Positions 31,534-37,419 of a DNA stretch of 37,963 nt are shown piece after piece. The position numbers and the translations under genes were made by a program. Origin of the DNA: Nitrososphaerota archaeon (GTDB lineage: Archaea > Thermoproteota > Nitrososphaeria > Nitrososphaerales > UBA183); assembly GCA_027886925.1 (NCBI GenBank), contig JAPCJN010000007.1, forward strand, positions 1 through 37,963. Reading direction: 5' to 3'. Positions within the stretch are counted from its first letter, which is position 1, and each line of letters begins with the position of its first letter. Below the pieces are notes generated by a model, which was not told where the DNA came from, ran no database searches, and was given only the letters and a program-made list of their open reading frames with translations.

Positions 31534-31570
31534 GTTATTAACGTTATAAGGGTTGATATCGTTATTAACG
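31534..31570. repeat. Direct repeat GTTATTAACG, two copies 27 bp apart
   Basis: Identical 10-mers at 31534-31543 and 31561-31570; each contains the near-palindrome GTTA-T-TAAC, and the first is followed by TTAT, the second by ATAT. They lie between the CARF regulator and the zinc-ribbon gene, and the first overlaps the regulator's TATA element. They may be operator sites; however, the same TTATTAAC core also acts as a TATA element elsewhere in the window, so tandem core promoters are an alternative. Confidence 0.6.
31542..31551 (-). promoter_or_regulatory. TATA element for the CARF regulator
   Basis: Minus strand CCTTATAACG, centred 27 bp before the ATG at 31520. Overlaps the left copy of the direct repeat, which would allow autorepression. 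Confidence 0.5.
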
Positions 31571-31587
31571 ATATTCTCGTCAACAAC

Positions 31588-31596
31588 AATAAATAT
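31588..31596 (+). promoter_or_regulatory. TATA element for the zinc-ribbon gene
   Basis: AATAAATAT is centred about 34 bp before the ATG at 31626 and makes the upstream TTG at 31614 an unlikely start. Confidence 0.5.
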
Positions 31597-31625
31597 CTCC
31601 CGAATGCGTTCCTTTGAACATAGGC

Positions 31626-32327
31626 ATGCCACAAGACACTGACTTTCCAAGGACGCAGCCCGAAGTCGAGCGCTGGGCAAGGGGCCCAAACCGGGACAGG
31701 CTCGCACTGGGATACATGGTGTGCTTCATGGTCAGCGCGCTCGAAAGGAGCAGGTCGGGCGCCCCGAGCGACTACCGGTGGATAGCGAACACCGCCAAGG
31801 CTATCGTGAGCGGGATGCCCAGCGTCGAGGCTCAGCTGGAGTTCGAGGTCTCCGAGACGACCCACACGTTCGAGTCCGCCCCTCTGAAGCAGATACTCGG
31901 CGAGCTCCTGTCCTCCCGCCTTCTGACTCTGGGATGCGAGCACTGCGGCGAGCCTTTCTCGACGCCTACAAGGGAGAAAGCATCGCCTTGGGAATCTGGA
32001 GGCACGCGCAAGTGCAGGAGGTGCGGGAAGCCCTTCGACCACCGCTTTGCGGTCTTCAGGATGCCGGACGACGGGCTCGAATGGATGACGGAGTGGGCGG
32101 CGCCACTGCTGGAAGACCACGACCTTGCTATCATGACGAAGACCATGGTGCTAGGGACGCAGTTGCTCCACCGGGATGGGAGGAGCCAGTTCGATTTCGC
32201 GTCGGATACGGCAGTGAAGATATCGGAGCTAAAGGAGCTGCCCCTAGCCTCTAATCGCCCTCCGTCGGCCCTTCTTACCGGAAATAACGCCCACCCATTG
32301 GACCAAGTCTACAAGATTGTGGTCTGA
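31626..32327 (+). CDS. Zinc-ribbon protein of unknown function, divergent partner of the CARF regulator
   Basis: A 233-residue protein I do not recognise. The only clear motif is a zinc ribbon made by C104-x2-C107 and C130-x2-C133 (C-E-H-C-G-E-P-F, then C-R-R-C-G-K-P-F). Before it is a region with R-L-A-L-G-Y-M-V-C-F-M-V-S-A-L-E that may be an amphipathic helix; after it the sequence is acidic with W-M-T-E-W-A. There is no signal peptide and no long membrane helix. It is transcribed away from the CARF regulator, from a shared intergenic region of about 105 bp with a repeated element, so it is a candidate target of that regulator. The ribbon suggests binding of nucleic acid or protein; no catalytic motif is seen. 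Confidence 0.72.
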   Translation: MPQDTDFPRTQPEVERWARGPNRDRLALGYMVCFMVSALERSRSGAPSDYRWIANTAKAIVSGMPSVEAQLEFEVSETTHTFESAPLKQILGELLSSRLLTLGCEHCGEPFSTPTREKASPWESGGTRKCRRCGKPFDHRFAVFRMPDDGLEWMTEWAAPLLEDHDLAIMTKTMVLGTQLLHRDGRSQFDFASDTAVKISELKELPLASNRPPSALLTGNNAHPLDQVYKIVV

Positions 32328-32410
32328 CTAGGCGCCCCCCCGGAAGTGGCTATATCCGCGGTTCAGGCTTCTCGATATCTTGAGCGGTCTCACTAGAAGG
32401 CTGGAGCGCC

Positions 32411-32764
32411 TTACTTTTTCGCAGATTTGGGGACCTTTGGAGGAAGCTTGCCTGCCCAGGTCAAGGACCTGGAGACCCACGCCCTGACAGTTTTGGGGTC
32501 TTCCTTCCATGACCCCGGAATGACGGAGTAACCAGTCATCGGCCTCCCCTTCATCGGCTCAAAATTCGACCCACCCTTGCTCTCGAGCTCTCTGCGGTCG
32601 TCGTCCGACAGGCGAAGGAAAAGATCATTTCCGAAGAGCCCCATGAACATGTTCCCGTTCACAAAAGCCGCGTTGTTGCCGAACATCGGCCTGACCTTCA
32701 CCCTCGGATCGCTCGGCACTACGGAGGCGAAGAACTCCTTTGCGCGTTCATCTGGCTTTGGCAT
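32411..32764 (-). CDS. TfoX N-terminal domain protein
   Basis: A 117-residue protein corresponding to the stand-alone TfoX-N domain: V-R-P-M-F-G-N-N-A-A-F-V-N-G-N-M-F near the start, then L-F-L-R-L-S and a Y-S-V-I-P-G-S-W strand, ending in a lysine-rich tail. In proteobacteria the domain is part of the competence regulator Sxy/TfoX; single-domain copies are common in archaea and soil bacteria and have no firm function. An in-frame TTG at 32770 adds two residues. No clear TATA element is seen upstream, so it may be transcribed with the small frame upstream. Confidence 0.82.
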   Translation of the reverse strand: MPKPDERAKEFFASVVPSDPRVKVRPMFGNNAAFVNGNMFMGLFGNDLFLRLSDDDRRELESKGGSNFEPMKGRPMTGYSVIPGSWKEDPKTVRAWVSRSLTWAGKLPPKVPKSAKK

Positions 32765-32787
32765 GCTCAAGTGGTGGACCTTTGGCT

Positions 32788-32952
32788 CTAGATTCCAACG
32801 CTTTTCTTCGGTCTCCTAAAGGACTTGCGATTCCCCCTTCGTAGAGGAGCCATCAAGGTCGGCGATATCAGGGACCCGCTTCCCTTCCACGTGGTCGAGC
32901 CGTGCTCGATGATGGACTCGCCGTTTTCCTGTTCGAACTCGTGTTCTCTCAA
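32788..32952 (-). CDS. Possible small protein, unrecognised
   Basis: A frame of 54 residues from TTG at 32952, charged and polar (R-E-H-E-F-E-Q-E-N-G-E-S-I-I-E-H-G at the start, basic at the end), with third positions mostly G or C in its first half like the neighbouring genes. A TATA-like GTTTTATTC at about 32963-32971 is too close to this TTG for standard spacing, and an alternative TTG start lies at 32973. It fills the gap of about 200 bp between the TfoX-N and phosphorylase genes. It matches no family I know and could be non-coding. Confidence 0.3.
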   Translation of the reverse strand: MREHEFEQENGESIIEHGSTTWKGSGSLISPTLMAPLRRGNRKSFRRPKKSVGI

Positions 32953-32976
32953 GTACTGACCTGAATAAAACAAACC

Positions 32977-33762
32977 TCACGAAACGAAGCGCTCTCCAGC
33001 GTGGCAAATCCCCCTTAGAATCTCGAACTCCAGCTGGCGAGAGCCCTTGTCAAACTCCTTTCCGGTCGACTCAATGCTGTTGGTGACATACGCCACTAGA
33101 CCGACCGGAAATCCCCGTGCCTTCGAGAAGGCGAAGAGGGAAGCGGCCTGCATCTCGACGGCCAGCACTCCCGCCTTCGCGTGTTCGGCCATCTGTATCG
33201 CGGTTTCGCGGTAGGGAGCGTCGGTGGTCCAAACGGTTCCGGACAACACCGGCAGCGGCTGGATTCTAAGCTCGGATTCGAGGAGGTTCGACACTTTTGA
33301 TGGCGCGTCTATCGCGGGAGCCGGGGGCAGATAGTGATAGGAAGTCCCCTCGTCTCTGATTGCCCGCGTCGCCACAACAAGGCCCGGAACGGGCATGGAC
33401 GAAGAGACGCGACCGGCAGAGGTCAGGCCGAGTAGCAGGCGTGCGCCAGAGATTGCCATCTGCTCCGCCACCAGAACCGCGTACGGGCCCCCTATTGTCC
33501 GCGGCACTATAGCGCATCTGATCCCGTCGACCGCGAGCGAATACATGGTGGTATGGAAGCACGCCCATCCCTCGAATCGCTGGGCTGCACCCGTCGAAAC
33601 GAGCCAATCCGTCAGGTCACCGTCGAACTCAAGGATGCATATCTCAGGAATCGGCTCAGGTTCGAGATTTCTTTCAGCACGCACTGCATTCATCAGGTCC
33701 TCGGGAGAGAACGCTGTGGGTGCATCTAGAGGATGGTCAAGCAGAGGTATGGGCTCGGTCAT
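32977..33762 (-). CDS. Nucleoside phosphorylase (uridine phosphorylase/PNP family)
   Basis: A protein of about 261 residues of the PNP_UDP_1 fold. The family's late motif A-V-E-M-Q-A-A-S-L-F-A-F is present, with Glu-Met contacting the ribose, as are the D-E-G-T-S-Y-H-Y and W-T-T-D-A-P-Y-R-E-T segments and an early I-G-G-P-Y-A-V-L-V-A-E. It should split a nucleoside with phosphate into ribose-1-phosphate and base in salvage; the base is not determinable here. ATG at 33762 is used; TTG at 33783 would add seven residues and lies nearer to the TATA-like element at 33815-33824. It seems unrelated to its neighbours. Confidence 0.87.
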   Translation of the reverse strand: MTEPIPLLDHPLDAPTAFSPEDLMNAVRAERNLEPEPIPEICILEFDGDLTDWLVSTGAAQRFEGWACFHTTMYSLAVDGIRCAIVPRTIGGPYAVLVAEQMAISGARLLLGLTSAGRVSSSMPVPGLVVATRAIRDEGTSYHYLPPAPAIDAPSKVSNLLESELRIQPLPVLSGTVWTTDAPYRETAIQMAEHAKAGVLAVEMQAASLFAFSKARGFPVGLVAYVTNSIESTGKEFDKGSRQLEFEILRGICHAGERFVS

Positions 33763-33814
33763 CGGCTTGCCTTCGAGAGACAAGGCGCTGTAAGGTTTTT
33801 GTCGCTGGACAAGT

Positions 33815-33824
33815 CGAAAATAAG
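33815..33824 (-). promoter_or_regulatory. TATA-like element for the phosphorylase gene
   Basis: Minus strand CTTATTTTCG, centred about 37 bp before the TTG at 33783 and 58 bp before the ATG at 33762. Confidence 0.35.
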
Positions 33825-33947
33825 GAAATCAGCGAAGGACTTTCCGAGCGCAGCCAGACCTCGTCCGAACCGGATTGATTAGGCCAGTGGCACAAAGGAG
33901 TGTGCAACGTCAATTACGGGAACTCTAACGAAAGTGACAGAATCGAC

Positions 33948-34577
33948 CTAGGGGCGCAACGCTGCCATGCCGCTCAGCTCAGAGCCTATCCCATTGCCAG
34001 TTTTGTCAGTAGCCATTTCGCCCCTTGTCACCTGGGCTCGAACGAGCCCAGGTTTCTGTGGGCCCGAGTTCCGGAGCCTCGGAGCGAGCAAGATCAGGGC
34101 CGCCAAGGCCACAAAGACGAGCGCCCCAAGCGCAGCGGTCGGAAATTCGGGAGTGGTGGACGTCGTCGTGCTGGTCGATGCCGCGGCCTTTACTAAGACG
34201 TAGCCGATCATCCAATTATGGTATGTGCAGATGTAGGTGTAGTTCCCCGGAGTTGTGAAAGTGTAGGAATATGTCGCGGCTGGCGCCATATCTCCTGACC
34301 CAGCAACCGGCCAGCTCCCTGACGAAGGCGTTACGGACGGCGTCACGGTGTGATGCGCTGTGTCGTTATTCGCCCACATGACCGTGTTGTTTACGCCGAT
34401 TACTACTGTGATTTTGTCAGGAGCATAGCCGGGCGGGTTGGCGGGAAGTCCAGCCCCATTCGGCATGCTCACTTTGACCGTCGATTGCGCGCTGACCAGA
34501 GGCAGTGAAGTAAGGACTCCTGATATCAGCAGCACGATCATAGTTCCAGCGGCTAGGGACATCTTCTTGGGTCGCAT
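33948..34577 (-). CDS. Membrane-anchored type-1 (blue) copper protein
   Basis: A 209-residue secreted protein. An N-terminal signal (M-I-V-L-L-I-S-G-V-L) ends near V-S-A30. The cupredoxin domain follows with copper ligands H76 (N-N-D-T-A-H-H-T-V) and C117, H120, M123 (Y-I-C-T-Y-H-N-W-M), a plastocyanin/halocyanin-type site. A Thr/Ser-rich linker (S-T-S-T-T-T-S-T-T) and one membrane helix (A-A-L-G-A-L-V-F-V-A-L-A-A-L-I-L-L) anchor it outside the membrane, and a polar tail of about 40 residues would face the cytoplasm. It is likely a mobile or tethered electron carrier. The ATG at 34577 is about 23 bp from a TATA-like element. A strong inverted repeat lies within the 3' coding part. Confidence 0.9.
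   Translation of the reverse strand: MRPKKMSLAAGTMIVLLISGVLTSLPLVSAQSTVKVSMPNGAGLPANPPGYAPDKITVVIGVNNTVMWANNDTAHHTVTPSVTPSSGSWPVAGSGDMAPAATYSYTFTTPGNYTYICTYHNWMIGYVLVKAAASTSTTTSTTPEFPTAALGALVFVALAALILLAPRLRNSGPQKPGLVRAQVTRGEMATDKTGNGIGSELSGMAALRP
34030..34053. repeat. Inverted repeat inside the 3' end of the copper-protein gene
   Basis: ACCTGGGCTCG and its exact complement CGAGCCCAGGT are separated by AA, an 11-bp stem (10 with a 4-base loop). It falls in the codons for the C-terminal tail after the membrane helix. It could be a structured mRNA element or a chance GC-rich hairpin. Confidence 0.75.
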
Positions 34578-34595
34578 TTCTAAGGACTTTTCCAA

Positions 34596-34603
34596 TTAAA
34601 GGA
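34596..34603 (-). promoter_or_regulatory. TATA-like element for the copper-protein gene
   Basis: Minus strand CTTTAATT, centred about 23 bp before the ATG at 34577; the in-frame TTG at 34595 would lie within the core promoter. Confidence 0.45.
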
Positions 34604-34705
34604 GGAACGTATATCTCTGTTTTGGTTCATTTTTCCAAAACGCTTTTATCGCGAATCCCAATCAATCGGTCCATCTGTCCTCCAGCTGGGCCGCGCGGAC
34701 CATCG

Positions 34706-35191
34706 TCAGGCGCGAGGCAAGCTTGTCGTGCGCTCTTTGTAGACTCTTGAAGCAAAGAAAAGAACTCCTACCAACAAGACGATTGTCACGACCTCGACGT
34801 CTGCGACAAGGACTGGCGCTCTTAGCGAAGACACGGACCCTGCCAGGTCCCCAAGCCCGACAGCAATGTATGCGATGGACCCGACGATGGCCAGTATCGA
34901 CGCGGTCCGGGGCCTGGAACGTAGCAGGATGAGCGAAATGATGTTGAGGATCAACCCCCCGAAAAGAAGCCCAAGCCACGGAAGGGACGCAGGGTTGCCG
35001 AGGAGCGCCGACCCTCGAGTCTCAAATCCAAGCGGCGACAAGAGAAAGTCGCAGAACACGAAAACAATCAGAAGTATTGCTAGCGTCTTGGCGGTGCCGG
35101 TCATCCTTGTCCGGGAACTGACTGAAGCACCGATGCCCTGTCGCGGAGCCATTCCTCTGGTGAGGCGGGTAGTATGCGTCGCTCTTGTCAC
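34706..35191 (-). CDS. Small membrane protein of unknown function (four helices)
   Basis: A frame of 161 residues from GTG at 35191, or 132 from ATG at 35104. Hydrophobic segments are T-L-A-I-L-L-I-V-F-V-F, L-G-L-L-F-G-G-L-I-L-N-I-I-S-L-I, A-S-I-L-A-I-V-G-S-I-A-Y-I-A-V-G-L and V-T-I-V-L-L-V-G-V-L-F-F-A. No functional motif is seen and the family is not recognised. The first 29 residues are basic and polar and may be 5' untranslated sequence; the shorter form starts cleanly before the first helix. It diverges from the HxlR regulator across a shared A/T-rich promoter, so it might be that regulator's target. Confidence 0.68.
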   Translation of the reverse strand: MTRATHTTRLTRGMAPRQGIGASVSSRTRMTGTAKTLAILLIVFVFCDFLLSPLGFETRGSALLGNPASLPWLGLLFGGLILNIISLILLRSRPRTASILAIVGSIAYIAVGLGDLAGSVSSLRAPVLVADVEVVTIVLLVGVLFFASRVYKERTTSLPRA

Positions 35192-35222
35192 TTACAATCG
35201 CGTACCAAGTACCGGATTGAAA

Positions 35223-35231
35223 GTATATAGG
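35223..35231. promoter_or_regulatory. Shared divergent TATA element
   Basis: GTATATAGG is near-symmetrical. It is 31 bp from the TTG at 35258 on the plus strand and about 36 bp from the GTG at 35191 on the minus strand. Confidence 0.5.
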
Positions 35232-35257
35232 TCTCGGCTATCCGGACGGTAACCAAC

Positions 35258-35665
35258 TTGCTTGAAGGAAAGTACCTTGCGGCCATCTACGCTGACCCGA
35301 ACCACAGGTCGTGCCCCATCGAGCAGACGTTCCGAATAGTGGGAAAGAGGTGGACTGTGGTTATCCTCCGTGAATTGTTCTTTGGCGCGAACAGGTTCGG
35401 CCGGATTAAGAGCGGAGTGGGCAGGATTAATCCGAAGGTGCTGTCAAACCGTCTGAAGGAATTGGAAGACTTCGGGATCATCAAGAGGAGCGTCATTCCC
35501 GGAAGACCCGTCCAAATCGACTACTCCCTCACTGAAAAGGGTAGCAACCTGCTCCCGCTTCTCTTTTCTGCGGCCTCGTACTCCTTGGGAAATTGCCCGG
35601 AAGTCGTGTTCAAGGATGGCAAGCCCTACACCGCGAAAGAGATATTCGAGAAGACGTCTTCGTGA
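35258..35665 (+). CDS. HxlR-family transcriptional regulator
   Basis: A 135-residue winged-helix protein. It has the conserved family cysteine C19 in R-S-C-P-I-E-Q-T-F, then G-K-R-W-T-V-V-I-L-R-E-L-F-F-G, R-F-G-R-I-K-S-G-V-G-R-I-N-P-K-V-L-S-N-R-L-K-E-L (recognition helix region) and V-Q-I-D-Y-S-L-T-E-K-G. HxlR proteins sense formaldehyde, quinones, oxidants or disulfide stress through this cysteine. The TTG start fits TATA spacing. It diverges from a small membrane protein, and its stop overlaps the GTG of a universal-stress-protein fragment (GTGA at 35662-35665). Confidence 0.88.
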   Translation: MLEGKYLAAIYADPNHRSCPIEQTFRIVGKRWTVVILRELFFGANRFGRIKSGVGRINPKVLSNRLKELEDFGIIKRSVIPGRPVQIDYSLTEKGSNLLPLLFSAASYSLGNCPEVVFKDGKPYTAKEIFEKTSS

Positions 35666-35844
35666 CGCACCGAAGCCTTCTAGTCTCGCCAGCGGATGCG
35701 ATAGCCGAGAGGGCGAAGACGGAGGACATCGACCTCATTGTGATCGGTACCCGCGGCCTCAGTCCGTCCAGAAGGCTCTTCCTCGGGAGCGTCTCGAGCG
35801 GCGTCGTTTCGGGAGCTGACATGGCGGTGCTCGTGGTGAAATGA
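35662..35844 (+). pseudogene. Universal stress protein, C-terminal half only
   Basis: A 60-residue frame from GTG at 35662. It matches only the second half of UspA-type proteins: helix A-D-A-I-A-E-R-A-K-T-E-D-I-D, strand L-I-V-I-G-T-R-G, the ATP-binding G-x2-G-x9-G-S motif and the final A-V-L-V-V-K strand. The first half of the fold (about 80 residues) is missing. GTG overlaps the HxlR stop, so it may still be translated by coupling. It looks like a remnant of a full gene joined to the regulator's end by deletion; a functional half-domain is possible. Confidence 0.7.
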
Positions 35845-35978
35845 TTGCAGGAAAGCTAACGGAGGAGAGGTCAACGCCAATTCGCTTGCTGTCGTCGACC
35901 TGGAGAGAACTGCTCGGCTAGTATTGAGGCGCTCAAACAATCCTTACAACGAAACAAAACCAAGTTAGGTCGACAACT

Positions 35979-35986
35979 GCTTTAAT
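35979..35986 (+). promoter_or_regulatory. TATA element that decides the zinc-ribbon membrane protein start
   Basis: CTTTAATA is centred about 27 bp before GTG at 36010. The ATG at 35989 lies within a few bases of it and would be upstream of the transcript start. Confidence 0.5.
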
Positions 35987-36009
35987 ACATGAACCGACAG
36001 TTCTACACT

Positions 36010-36399
36010 GTGTTTTGTTCCAAGTGCGGAGCTGCGAATGTGGACGGGGCTGGGTTCTGCCAGAGCTGCGGAACTAGCCTTGCGACGGCGACGAGCTCGC
36101 CCTATCCCTCCGCCTCGAGTCCCTGGACCGCCGGAACATCCCCTCATAATCCTCAAGGAGGAAAGAGTCCGCCGATTGCCGCCTTTCTCAACCTGTTCTG
36201 GGGAGTGGGATACTTGTATCTTGGATACAAGCGCGTGCTAGGAGTTCCTGCGATAGCCTTCGTCATCTTGGCGATAGTTGTTTACTTCTTCATCGGAATT
36301 TTCACGATCGGGATAGGATCTCTGATTATAGCCATCCTGTTTGCCGTCGACGGTTGGCAGAAGGCGAGCGGTTCGAAAGGGTTCATCAACGCAGAGTGA
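36010..36399 (+). CDS. Zinc-ribbon membrane protein
   Basis: A 129-residue protein beginning V-F-C-S-K-C-G with the partner pair F-C-Q-S-C-G, a classic N-terminal zinc ribbon. A Pro/Ser-rich linker follows, then P-P-I-A-A-F-L-N-L-F-W-G-V-G-Y-L-Y-L-G-Y, A-I-A-F-V-I-L-A-I-V-V-Y-F-F-I-G-I and G-S-L-I-I-A-I-L-F-A-V-D-G-W, which make two or three membrane segments. The G-Y-L-Y-L-G-Y pattern resembles TM2-domain proteins, common in Nitrososphaerota. The function is unknown; such proteins may be membrane scaffolds. GTG at 36010 is chosen because it follows the TATA element and starts directly at the ribbon. Confidence 0.8.
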   Translation: MFCSKCGAANVDGAGFCQSCGTSLATATSSPYPSASSPWTAGTSPHNPQGGKSPPIAAFLNLFWGVGYLYLGYKRVLGVPAIAFVILAIVVYFFIGIFTIGIGSLIIAILFAVDGWQKASGSKGFINAE

Positions 36400-36441
36400 C
36401 TCGAGTCGCCCGACGAAGCGACGCCCACTCTGCAACAAGAG

Positions 36442-36672
36442 TCACTGAAAACCATCCTGCCTCGCCGTCTTTCTGGAGGCCCTCCGCTTGGAGGTACCAA
36501 GGTTCGCTTCATCAGCGATGGCGTCTTGGTAGGTGCTCAGTTGGTCGCCCACAAATGCGAGCAGCTCGACCATTTCTACTCCAACATCTTCAGATTTTGA
36601 AGCTTCGGCTAGCTCTTCTTTCGCCTTTCCCAGATACCTGATCGCGGCACGGATCCGCTCGTTTTCCGACAT
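36442..36672 (-). CDS. Small helical protein, unrecognised
   Basis: A 76-residue protein starting M-S-E-N-E-R-I-R-A-A-I-R. It is predicted to be largely two helices (R-Y-L-G-K-A-K-E-E-L-A-E-A and V-E-M-V-E-L-L-A-F-V-G-D-Q-L-S-T-Y), with a basic tail (K-R-R-A-S-R-K-T-A-R). The ATG at 36672 is 28 bp from TATA-like GTTATATCG and is preferred over ATG at 36681. No family is recognised. It faces the degenerate Nudix-like gene across a divergent promoter region. Confidence 0.6.
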   Translation of the reverse strand: MSENERIRAAIRYLGKAKEELAEASKSEDVGVEMVELLAFVGDQLSTYQDAIADEANLGTSKRRASRKTARQDGFQ

Positions 36673-36695
36673 CAAAGTCATGGGTCTTACCTAGC

Positions 36696-36704
36696 GATAT
36701 AACT
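36696..36704 (-). promoter_or_regulatory. TATA element for the small helical protein
   Basis: Minus strand GTTATATCG, centred 28 bp before the ATG at 36672. Confidence 0.5.
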
Positions 36705-36790
36705 CTCCCAGTTGAAAACCTTCGAAGGGAATGACAATGAGCCTCTGCAGCGAGGCACCATCAAGTGCGTTTTTGCGAGCTAAACGAAGC

Positions 36791-36799
36791 AGATTAATT
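36791..36799 (+). promoter_or_regulatory. TATA-like element for the Nudix-like gene
   Basis: AGATTAATT is centred about 23 bp before the ATG at 36818 and 29 bp before the ATG at 36824, excluding the longer frame that begins at 36731. Confidence 0.45.
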
Positions 36800-36817
36800 C
36801 TCCCGCACATAGATCGC

Positions 36818-37411
36818 ATGAAGATGACCACGGACAGACGCTTCGCCCGCTTCAACGCCGGAAAGTCGACTGCTTCTGGCAGACCGGACTCTAGCCCGCT
36901 TACCGCTCGCGAGGTTCCAGAGGGTGGGATGTGCCTTTCAACGTTCGTCGTGCTGACGGAGACTGGCAGTCCGAGCCGCGTCCTCCTCGGCCACCTGAAC
37001 AAAGAGGCCAGGTGGGACCACATCGGCGCGCTCGACCCCGAACGAGTCCAAGTGCACTCCACTGGGTGGATGATCCCGTCGTCCCACCTGATCCTGAAGG
37101 AATCGCCGCACGAGTCAGCCAGACGCATATTGAAGGAGCAACTGGAGCTCGAAGACGTGCAGCTCTCCGAGCCCATGGTCGTATCGGAGACATACACGCC
37201 GAGGAGGTTCCCCGAACTACCTAGTCACTGGGACCTTGAATTCATCTTCAGGGGCGAGCTCCCCAAGGGGATGCTTCCGAGGGCGTCTGCCTGGAAGGAA
37301 CTCATTTTCGTCGACCTGAGCCACACGAGGAAATCAGAAATAGCAAGGTCCCATGAAGATGTCCTTGAGTCCGCAGGATTCGGGTTCGCAGAAGATTCTG
37401 CGTCTGGCTAG
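36818..37411 (+). CDS. Nudix-like protein with a degenerate Nudix box
   Basis: A 197-residue protein. The central region follows the Nudix fold: strand F-V-V-L-T-E, H-L-N-K-E-A-R-W-D-H-I-G-A-L, then E-S-P-H-E-S-A-R-R-I-L-K-E-Q-L-E-L in the place of the Nudix box. The canonical R-E-x-x-E-E-x-G becomes R-I-L-K-E-Q-L-E, with the first Glu replaced by Ile and the second of the E-E pair by Gln, so Mg-dependent hydrolysis may be lost. It then continues W-D-L-E-F-I-F-R-G-E-L as in the fold's later strands. It might bind a nucleotide rather than hydrolyse it. The ATG at 36818 or 36824 fits TATA spacing. Confidence 0.6.
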   Translation: MKMTTDRRFARFNAGKSTASGRPDSSPLTAREVPEGGMCLSTFVVLTETGSPSRVLLGHLNKEARWDHIGALDPERVQVHSTGWMIPSSHLILKESPHESARRILKEQLELEDVQLSEPMVVSETYTPRRFPELPSHWDLEFIFRGELPKGMLPRASAWKELIFVDLSHTRKSEIARSHEDVLESAGFGFAEDSASG

Positions 37412-37419
37412 TTGGTTGG

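Noticed and set aside
31521..32120. A 600-bp upstream extension of the CARF regulator frame
   Set aside because: It is antisense to the zinc-ribbon gene, has low-complexity Arg/Pro/Ala-rich composition, and crosses the TATA element; the ATG at 31520 starts the recognisable domain.
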